A stretch of DNA of 64,000 bases. It comes from Clostridium_AM sp900759715 (GTDB lineage Bacteria > Bacillota > Clostridia > Clostridiales > Clostridiaceae). Location of the stretch: assembly GCA_900759715.1 (NCBI GenBank), contig CAAEXF010000124.1, forward strand, positions 3,632 to 67,631, read 5' to 3'. Within the stretch, counting starts at the first letter, position 1; each line of letters starts with the position of its first letter. The translations under genes were made by a program, and so were the position numbers. The notes beneath the pieces are model-generated. The model saw only the letters and a program-made list of their open reading frames with translations. It ran no database searches and was not told the origin of the DNA. This document shows, one piece after another, positions 25,356 to 33,864 of this stretch.

Positions 25356-25502
25356 AACTAAATAGCGAGGGAACTTGTGTTTCAAGGTGAGAGGAAGCTT
25401 TTGAGCTTCGACCGACCGGTATGACCCATGTCATATAGGAAATTGCTATTTAGTTACGCTAAAACTATGCCTCGTTAGTGGTGTTTATTTCCTATATGAC
25501 AT
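25356..25502 (+). promoter_or_regulatory. TPP-like variant aptamer with switch helix
   Basis: A perfect 11-bp closing stem (AACTAAATAGC 25356-25366 with 25445-25455) encloses GAGGGAAC, a short stem-loop, GGTGAGAGG, a stem-loop and CGACC, the pyrimidine-sensing half of a TPP aptamer. The TGATCTGGATAATGCC half is replaced by a plain hairpin (TATGAC/GTCATA). ATGTCATATAGGAAAT (25428-25443) is perfectly complementary to 25487-25502, which would compete with the aptamer folds. Confidence 0.6.
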
Positions 25503-25538
25503 TTTGGAAAATAAATATTATTAGGGAGGTTTTTTATT

Positions 25539-26108
25539 ATGGAAAGAAACTCAAAATTATTAAAAAAACTTATGCTGGCAATGATGGTAGCAATGGGAGT
25601 TGTGATTTCACCGATTCTTCGTGTTGAAGGAATGTGTCCTATGGCCCATTTTATTAACATCGTATGTTCTGTTATTCTTGGACCTTGGTATTCACTGCTC
25701 TGTGCTACACTAATTGGTGTGATAAGAATGGCTCTCATGGGAATTCCACCACTAGCTTTAACTGGTGCAGTTTTTGGGGCTGCTTTATCTGGGATTTTGT
25801 ATAGAGCATCTAAGGGAAATTTGATTTTTGCGGTTATAGGTGAGGTTATAGGAACAGGTATTATAGGAGCTATAGTTTCATATCCTGTCATGACACTTAT
25901 TTGGGGTAGAACAGGGCTTACATGGATGTTCTATGTTCCATCATTTATTATGGCCACACTTATTGGAGGAACAATTGCATTTATTTTCTTAGGAGCATTA
26001 AGCAGAACAGGCATGCTTGCAAAAATTCAGAGACGTTTGGGGGCGAAAGTTTATGATAAACCAAGAAGTAACAATAGACAACCTATTGCAAATAAGACAG
26101 AGTGTTAA
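25539..26108 (+). CDS. thiW: ThiW, thiazole-specific ECF transporter S component
   Basis: A 189-residue integral membrane protein with five to six hydrophobic helices. The conserved ThiW pattern is clear: MLAMMVAMGVVISPILRVEG, MCPMAHFINIVCSVILGPWY, MALMGIPPLALTGAVFGAAL. It is the substrate-binding S component of an energy-coupling factor importer, thought to take up the thiazole moiety (hydroxyethylthiazole); the shared ECF ATPase and T component are encoded elsewhere. GGGAGG precedes the ATG. It lies under two leader elements (25131 and 25356) and overlaps thiM by 56 nt, so uptake and phosphorylation of the thiazole are co-expressed. Confidence 0.92.
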   Translation: MERNSKLLKKLMLAMMVAMGVVISPILRVEGMCPMAHFINIVCSVILGPWYSLLCATLIGVIRMALMGIPPLALTGAVFGAALSGILYRASKGNLIFAVIGEVIGTGIIGAIVSYPVMTLIWGRTGLTWMFYVPSFIMATLIGGTIAFIFLGALSRTGMLAKIQRRLGAKVYDKPRSNNRQPIANKTEC

Positions 26109-26883
26109 ATCAAATAAACCTCTTATCCACTGCATTACAAATCCAATTTCAATAAATGATTGTGCAAATATGGTACTTGCTGTCGGTGCAAAACCCATTA
26201 TGGCTGAGCACCCATTAGAGGTTGCTGAAATTACCTCTGTTTCTAAATCCCTTGGGGTTAACCTTGGGAATATAACGGACATCAGAATGGAATCTATGTT
26301 GATTTCAGGTAAAACAGCCTTTGAGAAGAAAATTCCACAAGTAATTGACCTTGTAGGTGTGGGCTGCAGTAAGCTTCGTCTAGATTATGCAAAGAAATTT
26401 ATTTCAGAGTGTTATCCAAGTGTTATTAAAGGTAACATGTCTGAAATAAAAGCAATCTGCGGTATAAAAAGTAATGCAAAAGGAATTGATGTTGGAGCAG
26501 GTGATGTTGTAACCGAAAAAAATTTTGACGAAAGTATAGAAATGCTAAAGTCGCTGTCACTGCGAACAGGTTCTGTTATTGCAGTAACAGGGGTGGTAGA
26601 TATAATAACAAATGGTACCCATACATATTTAATAAAAAATGGCTGCGAAGTGCTTTCGATGGTAACAGGAACAGGATGTATGCTTACTGCCATTATAGCA
26701 AGCTATATTTCTTCTGGAGATATACTGGAAGGTACTGTTCTTGCAATAGCTCTTATGGGAATATGTGGTGAGCTTTCTCAGCATGTTAAGGGGACTGGAA
26801 GTTTCAGAACTGAGCTTATAGATAATATTTTCAGTATTTCCGATGATATAATAATAAAAAAAATAAGATATGAATTAAAATAA
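26053..26883 (+). CDS. thiM: Hydroxyethylthiazole kinase
   Basis: A 276-residue ribokinase-fold enzyme that phosphorylates 4-methyl-5-(2-hydroxyethyl)thiazole, feeding thiamin phosphate synthesis. ThiM signatures: PLIHCITNPISINDCANMVL, GAKPIMAEHPLEV, SLGVNLGNITD, GVGCSKLRLDY, IKGNMSEIKAICG and the phosphate/anion-hole loop TGTGCMLTAIIA. ATG 26053 lies inside thiW with GGGGGCG just upstream; the longer frame from 26017 has no ribosome binding site. Length agrees with the family (about 270). Together with thiW it forms a salvage route controlled by thiamin pyrophosphate. Confidence 0.95.
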   Translation: MINQEVTIDNLLQIRQSVKSNKPLIHCITNPISINDCANMVLAVGAKPIMAEHPLEVAEITSVSKSLGVNLGNITDIRMESMLISGKTAFEKKIPQVIDLVGVGCSKLRLDYAKKFISECYPSVIKGNMSEIKAICGIKSNAKGIDVGAGDVVTEKNFDESIEMLKSLSLRTGSVIAVTGVVDIITNGTHTYLIKNGCEVLSMVTGTGCMLTAIIASYISSGDILEGTVLAIALMGICGELSQHVKGTGSFRTELIDNIFSISDDIIIKKIRYELK

Positions 26884-26973
26884 AAATAGATGATATTTTT
26901 ATAAAGGGCATGTAACAATTTATTTTATTTGAAATATTATGATAAAGGGACTAAAAATTAAGGAGGTTACTTA

Positions 26974-27378
26974 ATGAGTAACTATAGAAATAATGATAAA
27001 AGCGATTCATGCCCTAATATAATACATTATTGTCCATATAGTGTTAGACATCAATTTCAATGTCCATTTAGTACTTTTTACAGACAAGGGTTAGAAGAAT
27101 TTCAAAGACAGCAGCAAGGTCCACCAACAGCACCGCCACCTAGTTTTACTCCTCAACTATCGGATGTACCAGAGACAAGTTTGATGGCAGTGGATTCCGG
27201 AGCAATAGCACCTTGCGTATATAGATTTTCGTATATATGGCTAAAGAATGGTCAATCCTTCTGGGCATATCTTGTATATGTAGGGAGAACATCGGCTTCT
27301 GGTTGGAGATATATAGGAGGAAGATGGGTATACTTTGGGGTGGACTTAAAAGAAATTAAAAACTTTATTTGCTATTAG
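26974..27378 (+). CDS. Protein of unknown function with Pro-rich linker
   Basis: A 134-residue protein. The polar N-terminal part is Cys/Tyr/Phe-rich (SCPNIIHYCPYSVRHQFQC), a PPTAPPPSF linker follows, and residues about 75-134 form a compact aromatic domain (RFSYIWLKNGQSFWAYLVYV, GWRYIGGRWVYFGVDL, NFICY). The combination of Cys-rich start, Pro linker and aromatic beta domain resembles small clostridial spore-coat or surface proteins, but I do not recognise a named family. No signal peptide. AAGGAGG before the ATG indicates good translation. It stands alone between thiM and a terminator. Confidence 0.6.
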   Translation: MSNYRNNDKSDSCPNIIHYCPYSVRHQFQCPFSTFYRQGLEEFQRQQQGPPTAPPPSFTPQLSDVPETSLMAVDSGAIAPCVYRFSYIWLKNGQSFWAYLVYVGRTSASGWRYIGGRWVYFGVDLKEIKNFICY

Positions 27379-27431
27379 TATTATCAAAAATTTCTATAAC
27401 TTAGATGATAAAATGCAGTAATATCTATACT

Positions 27432-27473
27432 TTTAGGCCCTCAATGTAGTTAACTATTCTAGAGGGCCTTTAT
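27432..27473. terminator. Terminator between convergent genes
   Basis: AGGCCCTC pairs with GAGGGCCT around about 18 nt; A/T-rich tracts lie on both sides. Confidence 0.7.
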
Positions 27474-27496
27474 TTGAACATATTTAGCAGTTATAG

Positions 27497-28699
27497 TTAA
27501 TATAGAGAACTCAAATTTGTACCAGGTATAGATGCAAATATTCTTGAAGAAACAAATTTTTGACCATCCCAAGAGAGCAAGTTTTCAATATAACCAAGAG
27601 TGTCGCTGTTAGTGGTACCAATAATACGCTGGAAAGCAAGTAAATCATAAGCATTAGTTTTTTCATCATTTACAATTGGAACTAATGCACCTAAAGCAAG
27701 GACTTCTCCCTGTACGGGTTTCTTTAATTTACCTTTTTCATCGTAATATTGAGACACATAATCATAGCCTTTATGGCTTACATCTAATATAAAAAGCTTA
27801 TTTAGCATAACATTACCTACATCAACTTTATAGAGGTCAGCATAATCTACTTTATACTTATATTCTTCATTGTATTTGTCAAAGTTGAAAATTTCTTGAA
27901 GGTTATTATTCTTAAATGAATAAAGATAGAAGTAGCCATATCCACCGCTGCCACCTGAATCAATGCTTATTTTTATATCATCTATATTATCCTTTGTAAA
28001 ATCACCAAGGAATAATCTAGGATTATATCCTGAATTAAATGCAGGAGTAATGGTTTTTGTTTCATTTGTACGCCCATCCTCAATTACAACAATAATGTTG
28101 TCAGTAAAAACTCCTGTAGCGCCTTCCGGTTTGCTGCCATATAGAAATACCTTGTCTGGTATAGCATCTCCAGTAACATCGCCGATTTTCATGTCAAGTA
28201 AATATCTGTTTTGACGAAAAGAGTTTGTCTGAATATATCTATGAGAGCTGCTAATATAATAGTGTAAAAAAGTTCCCCAACTTTCTATTCTATTAAATTG
28301 TGGATTTGTTGACATGAAGTGGACTATTATTGGAGCATCGTTTAATTCAGGATGTGCACTAAAAAATTTTTTATCGCCATATCGGATAGCTTCTAAGGCA
28401 AGGGGCAGTTCACGTCTAAAAATATGATTTCGTATAGCTGTTACTCCTAAGCCAAATTGTCCATCTATATATAAATACACGTAAAAAAAGTATTGGTCTC
28501 CAATCTTAATCCATCCGCCAAGCACTTCATCTCTCATAGCATTAATTTTATCGTAGGCATATGTTAGCCCAATAGTTAAGAAAAGTTCTGTAGTTATATC
28601 AGAATGGGTAAGTGTGTAGCGTCTGGGTATAATAGGTTCTGTAGTAGTAATTCCTTCTCTAAATTCTACTGAAAGTTTTTCAGAGTTTAATCTGCTCAT
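27497..28699 (-). CDS. Staygreen-domain protein fused to an FG-GAP/VCBS-like domain
   Basis: A 400-residue protein. Residues about 5-155 match the staygreen domain: LSVEFREG, IPRRYTLTHSDITTELFLTI, RDEVLGGW, IFRRELPLALEAIRYGD, HPELNDAPIIVHFMS. In plants and some bacteria, staygreen proteins remove magnesium from chlorophyll (family knowledge); a Clostridium has no chlorophyll, so the substrate must differ. Residues about 185-380 carry FG-GAP/VCBS-like elements (KIGDVTGDAIPDKVFLYG, FLGDFTKDNIDDIKI) that normally bind Ca and form a beta-propeller. No signal peptide is visible, unusual for that domain. AAGGAAGG precedes the ATG. Monocistronic. Confidence 0.8.
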   Translation of the reverse strand: MSRLNSEKLSVEFREGITTTEPIIPRRYTLTHSDITTELFLTIGLTYAYDKINAMRDEVLGGWIKIGDQYFFYVYLYIDGQFGLGVTAIRNHIFRRELPLALEAIRYGDKKFFSAHPELNDAPIIVHFMSTNPQFNRIESWGTFLHYYISSSHRYIQTNSFRQNRYLLDMKIGDVTGDAIPDKVFLYGSKPEGATGVFTDNIIVVIEDGRTNETKTITPAFNSGYNPRLFLGDFTKDNIDDIKISIDSGGSGGYGYFYLYSFKNNNLQEIFNFDKYNEEYKYKVDYADLYKVDVGNVMLNKLFILDVSHKGYDYVSQYYDEKGKLKKPVQGEVLALGALVPIVNDEKTNAYDLLAFQRIIGTTNSDTLGYIENLLSWDGQKFVSSRIFASIPGTNLSSLY

Positions 28700-29052
28700 T
28701 TAATTCCTTCCTTTAAATATCTTTCATAAGAGTATTATATGATGGTTACAGTTATTATGTTAGCAATTTACTTACTAGAGGATATTAGTCTGTTAAAGAT
28801 CAAACATCAATATATGCATATCTGAATTGTGAAATAAGTATGAAAAATTATATAATTTAGAATAAAATTTAACACAATGAAAATACAAATTAACATATGA
28901 CTAATTAACTGGAAAATATTAGTTGATTTTATTGCCAAGACGTAAATCGAAGTATTTTACAATGAATTGCAAAAGTGTTAAAATAACAAAAATACCATAA
29001 AATTACAAATGACAAATTAATTGAATATACCCACAAAATATTAAAAAAAGAT

Positions 29053-29090
29053 AGATATTAAAAACAGTTGTCAATCTGTTTTTGATATCT
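29053..29090 (+). other. Leader hairpin upstream of oppA
   Basis: AGATATT.AAAAACAG pairs with CTGTTTTTGATATCT around TTGTCAAT, about 28 nt before the ATG. No T-run follows on the plus strand. The rest of 28700-29118 is A+T-rich (over 75%) and I could not assign a confident promoter. Confidence 0.5.
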
Positions 29091-29118
29091 GTAATAAATT
29101 ATTTAGAGGGGGATAACA

Positions 29119-30837
29119 ATGAAAAGAAAAAAAATCCTTGCTGTAATGTCTTTACTAATGACGTTATCAATTGGGATAACTGGTTGTGGAGGCACTAGCA
29201 CAGCAACAAAACCTGTTCAAAAACAAGACTTAAAAAACACTACAACTGAAATTGTACAAGCAAAAGATCCATCAAAGGTACCAGAAGCTGCTAAGAATAG
29301 GAAAGATACATTAATTGTAGGAGCTAATGATGCACCAAAGGGAAACATTAATGCCTTAACAGCTCAATCTGTCTATGATCAATATGCTTATGAACTTGTA
29401 TTTGATTGGTTAGTATCAAACGATGAAGAAGGAAATCCGGTGCCAGCTGTAGCTGAAAAATGGGATATATCACCGGATGGAACAAAATACACCTTCCATT
29501 TAAGAAAAGATGTAAAATTTAGTGATGGTACACCTTTAACAGCAGAGGACGTGGCATTTACTATTACTGCACTATGTGATCCTAAATATGATGGACAAAT
29601 ATCTAATTATGCAGATCATATAAAAGGATATAAAGAGTACAATAAAGGTGATGCTAAAACAGTAGAGGGAATTAAAGTAATTGATCCTTATACTGTAGAA
29701 GTTACATTAATTAGCCCAAAAGCTAGTGCTATTTTCGATTTAGGTCAATTGAGCATACTTTCAAAAAAATATTATGGCTTTGAAAAAGGAAATTTCCAAA
29801 AACTTAAAGATTTGGATCAAAAACCAATGGGGTCTGGCCCTTATGTTATGAAACAGTTTAAACCAGGACAAGAAATAGATTTTGAAAGCAATCCTTCCTA
29901 CTGGAGAGGTGCTCCAAAAATAAAAAATTTGATAATGAAGAAAACAGATGCTTCTACCATGATTCAGGAAATAACTACAGGAGGCGTTGATATAAATTTA
30001 ATTCCAGCAAAGCCTGAAAATATTGCTATGCTAGACAAAGCAGAATTTATAACTAAACAGTTTCACCCAGACAATGGTTATGGATTTATGTCATTTAATT
30101 TAAAAGACCCAAGATTCCAGGACAAGAAAGTTCGTCAAGCTTTGACCTATGGTTTGAATAGACAAGGCTTTGTTGACTCCTATTATAAAGGTTATGCAGA
30201 AGTATGTAATCAACCATTTTCACCAGCACAATGGGCATATAGTGATGATGTAAATCAATATAAATATGATCCAGATAAGGCAGGAAAAATGCTGGATGAA
30301 GCAGGATGGAAACTAAATAGCTCCGATGGCTATAGATATAAAGACGGAAAGAAATTTACAATAAACTGGTTAACTTACACCGGTAGTAAATATGAAGATG
30401 CACTAATATCAATAACAAAGGACAGCTGGAAAAAGATTGGCGTAGAAGTAATTCCTCAATCTATGGATTTTAATACTTTACTTGATAAGGCAGATAAGAG
30501 AGAATATGAAATTTATAACATGGCATGGAATCTTTCATTAGACCCTGATCCTACACAAGTATTCCACAGTTCACAGGACGTACCTGGTGGATCAAATAAT
30601 ATGGCCTTCCACAATGCTGATAGTGATAAACTTTTAGAAGATGGATTAAAAGAAACTGATAAGGCAAAGAGAAAAGAAATATATAATAAATGGGCTAAAC
30701 TTATAAATGAAGAGTGTCCAAATATATTCTTAGATCAAAACAAAGACCTTTGGGCAGTAAGCGCAAGAGTCCAAGGCATGAAAATATCACCATTTAGAAA
30801 CTGGACATATGATATGTACAAGATAGAATTAAAATAA
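29119..30837 (+). CDS. oppA: Oligopeptide ABC transporter, substrate-binding lipoprotein
   Basis: A 572-residue family-5 solute-binding protein. The lipoprotein signal MKRKKILAVMSLLMTLSIG ends in ITGC (Cys23), so it is anchored outside the membrane. Typical features: WDISPDGTKYTFHLRKDVKF, FSDGTPLTAEDV, MGSGPYVMKQ, VRQALTYGLNR and a C-terminal MKISPFRNWTYDMYKI. It captures peptides for the permease encoded by the next genes. Strong GAGGGGG before the ATG. First gene of a complete oppABCDF set, all in one direction with spacings of 0-150 nt. Confidence 0.93.
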   Translation: MKRKKILAVMSLLMTLSIGITGCGGTSTATKPVQKQDLKNTTTEIVQAKDPSKVPEAAKNRKDTLIVGANDAPKGNINALTAQSVYDQYAYELVFDWLVSNDEEGNPVPAVAEKWDISPDGTKYTFHLRKDVKFSDGTPLTAEDVAFTITALCDPKYDGQISNYADHIKGYKEYNKGDAKTVEGIKVIDPYTVEVTLISPKASAIFDLGQLSILSKKYYGFEKGNFQKLKDLDQKPMGSGPYVMKQFKPGQEIDFESNPSYWRGAPKIKNLIMKKTDASTMIQEITTGGVDINLIPAKPENIAMLDKAEFITKQFHPDNGYGFMSFNLKDPRFQDKKVRQALTYGLNRQGFVDSYYKGYAEVCNQPFSPAQWAYSDDVNQYKYDPDKAGKMLDEAGWKLNSSDGYRYKDGKKFTINWLTYTGSKYEDALISITKDSWKKIGVEVIPQSMDFNTLLDKADKREYEIYNMAWNLSLDPDPTQVFHSSQDVPGGSNNMAFHNADSDKLLEDGLKETDKAKRKEIYNKWAKLINEECPNIFLDQNKDLWAVSARVQGMKISPFRNWTYDMYKIELK

Positions 30838-30985
30838 TTTTTGAATAATTTAGTTATGCTCAGAAAATTTCTGGGCATAACTAAAAAAATTTGAAATTTA
30901 GGATAACCTGATTTTTAGTCTGAGATTATCTATTATTATATACAGCTGTTAAGGCATATGAAAATATAAAATGGGGAGGGAAAAT

Positions 30986-31945
30986 ATGAGACAATATATA
31001 ATTAGAAGATTGCTTCAAATGATACCAGTGCTTATAGGTATATCCTTGCTTGTATTTTTCGTACTTGCAATGGCTCCTGGAGATGCAGTAACCTCAATTA
31101 ATCCACATGCTACTGCTGAGCAAAGAGCAGAGCTTAGACATAAAATGCATTTAGATGAACCTAAAATTGTGCAATACGGTTATTGGGTAAAAGGAGTAAT
31201 TCACGGGGACTTAGGTGAATCTTATTTTTATAAGCAGCCTGTATCAAAAGTTATGAGTAATTTTATATGGAATTCTTTTTATTTAGCATTAGCTTCTTCA
31301 ATAGCCAGTATATTAATTGCAATTCCAATAGGAGTCATATCTGCAACAAAACAATATTCCTTCTTTGATTCATTTTTTACTATATTTGCTCTTATAGGTA
31401 CATCTATACCAACCTTTTTCTTTGGATTACTATTAATTAAATGGTTTGCAGTAGATTCAAGCATCTTTCCAGTATCAGGTATGTATTCACCTGGAAGTAC
31501 AGCTACTGGAATACCAAAATTTTTAGATTGTATGTATCACATGTTTTTGCCTTTTATTGTGCTAACCTTTGCCAGCGTAGCAGGTATAATGAGGTATATG
31601 CGTTCTAGTATGTTAGAGGTTATAAGGCAAGATTATATTAGAACTGCTAGAGCAAAGGGACTAAAAGAAAAGGTTGTAATATATAGACATGCTTTAAAAA
31701 ACGCTCTCATTCCTGTAATAACTCTTTTAGGATTTTGGATACCTGGACTTTTTTCAGGAGCTATAGTTACAGAGCAAATATTTAGCTGGCCAGGAATAGG
31801 CCCTGTGCAGGTTATAGCTACAAATGGTAGAGATTATCCATTACTTATGGCAATTACTATGTTGCTTGCAGTTTTAACCCTACTTGGAAACTTGATTGCG
31901 GATGTAGCATATGCAGTAGTTGATCCAAGAATTAGGCTAAAGTAG
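30986..31945 (+). CDS. oppB: Oligopeptide ABC transporter permease OppB
   Basis: A 319-residue inner permease of the DppB/OppB family. ATG 30986 has GGGGAGGG 5 nt upstream; the frame from 30971 would begin within that site. About six membrane helices (MIPVLIGISLLVFFVLAMAP first), the conserved SYFYKQPVSKVM region and the EAA loop YIRTARAKGLKEK that contacts the ATPases. It forms the channel together with OppC. Confidence 0.93.
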   Translation: MRQYIIRRLLQMIPVLIGISLLVFFVLAMAPGDAVTSINPHATAEQRAELRHKMHLDEPKIVQYGYWVKGVIHGDLGESYFYKQPVSKVMSNFIWNSFYLALASSIASILIAIPIGVISATKQYSFFDSFFTIFALIGTSIPTFFFGLLLIKWFAVDSSIFPVSGMYSPGSTATGIPKFLDCMYHMFLPFIVLTFASVAGIMRYMRSSMLEVIRQDYIRTARAKGLKEKVVIYRHALKNALIPVITLLGFWIPGLFSGAIVTEQIFSWPGIGPVQVIATNGRDYPLLMAITMLLAVLTLLGNLIADVAYAVVDPRIRLK

Positions 31946-31956
31946 GAGGGGATGTC

Positions 31957-32874
31957 ATGGAGGTCAAAGTTAAAATTGATACAGGCAAACTTAAAGAAGA
32001 AAAAATATTAAGTCCGGGGAGAGTTATTTGGAATAGATTAAAGAAAAATAAGTTGGCAATCGTAGGGTTAGGTATATTGATATTTATGATATTATTTGCT
32101 GGAGTAGGACCTTATATATCACCTTATAAAATGGATTCTGTAGATTTAACTAATATATCTACACCTCCTTCAATACATCATTGGCTTGGCACAGACGAAG
32201 TTGGAAGAGATACCTTTACAAGGCTTATGTATGCAGGAAGAATCTCTCTTGCCGTTGGAATTTTTGCTGTAATAGTTGAAATAGTTTTAGGAAGTATTCT
32301 GGGAGCAATAGCAGGTTTTTATGGAGGATTAGTGGATTCTATAATAATGAGGATAGTTGATATATGTTTATGTGTTCCATTTTTACCTATGTTAATGGCT
32401 CTTGGAGCACTTATGTTAGATTTAAAGGTAAGACCTGAAAATAAAATGTTTGTAGTTATGTTTATTATAGGTGTTTTAAGCTGGCCGGGACTCTGCCGTT
32501 TAGTTAGAGGACAAATTCTATCCTTAAGGGAACAAGAATTTATGCAGGCAGCAGAAGCACTAGGATTAAAAAATAGAAGAAGAATATTTAGACATTTACT
32601 GCCAAACACCTTTGCTTCTATTATAGTTACAGCTACTTTAGGCATAGGAGGAGCTATTCTTACAGAATCTACCTTAAGCTTTTTAGGGCTTGGAGTAACA
32701 CCGCCTACACCATCTTGGGGAACTCTAATTCAATCAGTTCAAAACATGTATACACTTCAATTTGAGCCATGGAACTGGATTCCTCCTGGAGTGTGTATAC
32801 TTTTAACGGTTATTGCAATAAACCTTTTGGGAGACGGCTTGAGAGATGCTATAGACCCAAAGCTAAAGAAGTAG
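31957..32874 (+). CDS. oppC: Oligopeptide ABC transporter permease OppC
   Basis: A 305-residue permease of the DppC/OppC family. N-terminal cytoplasmic tail, then LAIVGLGILIFMILFAGVG, the OppC-specific HHWLGTDEVGRDTFTRL, and the EAA loop FMQAAEALGLKNRRRIFRHL. AGGAGGGG precedes the ATG; 11 nt separate it from oppB. The second half of the peptide channel. Confidence 0.93.
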   Translation: MEVKVKIDTGKLKEEKILSPGRVIWNRLKKNKLAIVGLGILIFMILFAGVGPYISPYKMDSVDLTNISTPPSIHHWLGTDEVGRDTFTRLMYAGRISLAVGIFAVIVEIVLGSILGAIAGFYGGLVDSIIMRIVDICLCVPFLPMLMALGALMLDLKVRPENKMFVVMFIIGVLSWPGLCRLVRGQILSLREQEFMQAAEALGLKNRRRIFRHLLPNTFASIIVTATLGIGGAILTESTLSFLGLGVTPPTPSWGTLIQSVQNMYTLQFEPWNWIPPGVCILLTVIAINLLGDGLRDAIDPKLKK

Positions 32875-32886
32875 GAGGTGTTCAAA

Positions 32887-33864
32887 GTGGCAAAAGACTT
32901 ATTGGAAGTTAAAAATTTGAAAACTTATTTTAACACTGAGGATGGACTAATAAAATCTGTAGATAATATTAGTTTTAAAATAAAAGAAGGGGAAACTTTA
33001 GCTGTAGTTGGTGAATCTGGATGTGGTAAAAGTATCACATCAATGTCAATTATGAGGTTGATTCCTAATCCACCAGGAGAAATTGTAGGTGGAGAAATTA
33101 TTTTTGAAGGAAAAGATATTTTAAAATATACAGATGCAGAAATGATGAAAATGAGAGGTAATCAAATATCCGTAATATTCCAAGAACCGATGACCTCCTT
33201 AAATCCTGTTTTCACTGCAGGTGAGCAAATAGGCGAAGCTATAATGCTTCATAGAAATGTAGGGGAAAAAGAAGCTAGAAAAGAAGCTATTGAGGCTCTT
33301 AAGTTAGTAGGAATACCGAGAGCAGATGAAATAGTAGATTCCTATCCTCATGAGTTAAGTGGTGGAATGAGACAAAGAGTTATGATAGCTATGGCGGTTT
33401 CTTGCAATCCCAAATTACTCATAGCTGATGAGCCTACTACTGCATTAGATGTTACTATTCAAGCACAAATACTTGATCTTATGAGAGATCTTAAGGAAAA
33501 GTTAAAGACATCTATAATGCTTATTACCCACGACCTTGGAGTAGTAGCTGAAATGGCAGATTATGTAGTGGTTATGTATGCAGGAAAAATTGTAGAAGAA
33601 GCATCTGTATTGGAGCTATATAAAAGTCCAATGCATCCATATACTATTGGACTTCTTCAATCAAAGCCTATTATAAATAAAGAAACAAATAGATTATATT
33701 CTATACCTGGTCAAGTACCGAACCCTCTAGATATGCCAACTGGATGTTATTTTAATCCAAGATGTAGTAAAGCTACTGATAAATGTAGACAAGTTCCACC
33801 TATACTTATAGAAGTAGAATCTGGACATAAAATTGCATGCTGGAATTGTAAGGAGGGTGAATAG
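32887..33864 (+). CDS. oppD: Oligopeptide ABC transporter ATPase OppD
   Basis: A 325-residue ATPase. The GTG at 32887 is chosen because AGGAGG lies 8 nt before it; the GTG at 32878 is inside the site. Walker A GESGCGKS, Q-loop FQEPMTSLNP, signature LSGGMRQR, Walker B LLIADEPT, H-loop LITHDLG. The C-terminal oligopeptide-transporter extension with a Cys cluster (CYFNPRCSKATDKC) probably binds a [4Fe-4S] cluster, as reported for relatives. Confidence 0.93.
   Translation: MAKDLLEVKNLKTYFNTEDGLIKSVDNISFKIKEGETLAVVGESGCGKSITSMSIMRLIPNPPGEIVGGEIIFEGKDILKYTDAEMMKMRGNQISVIFQEPMTSLNPVFTAGEQIGEAIMLHRNVGEKEARKEAIEALKLVGIPRADEIVDSYPHELSGGMRQRVMIAMAVSCNPKLLIADEPTTALDVTIQAQILDLMRDLKEKLKTSIMLITHDLGVVAEMADYVVVMYAGKIVEEASVLELYKSPMHPYTIGLLQSKPIINKETNRLYSIPGQVPNPLDMPTGCYFNPRCSKATDKCRQVPPILIEVESGHKIACWNCKEGE

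Noticed and set aside
25294..25538. The second thiamin leader as the compact HMP-PP (thiS-motif) riboswitch
   Set aside because: That class is described as a very small aptamer embedded in a terminator stem; here the element is long, has the TPP GGTGAGAGG signature and no terminator after it.
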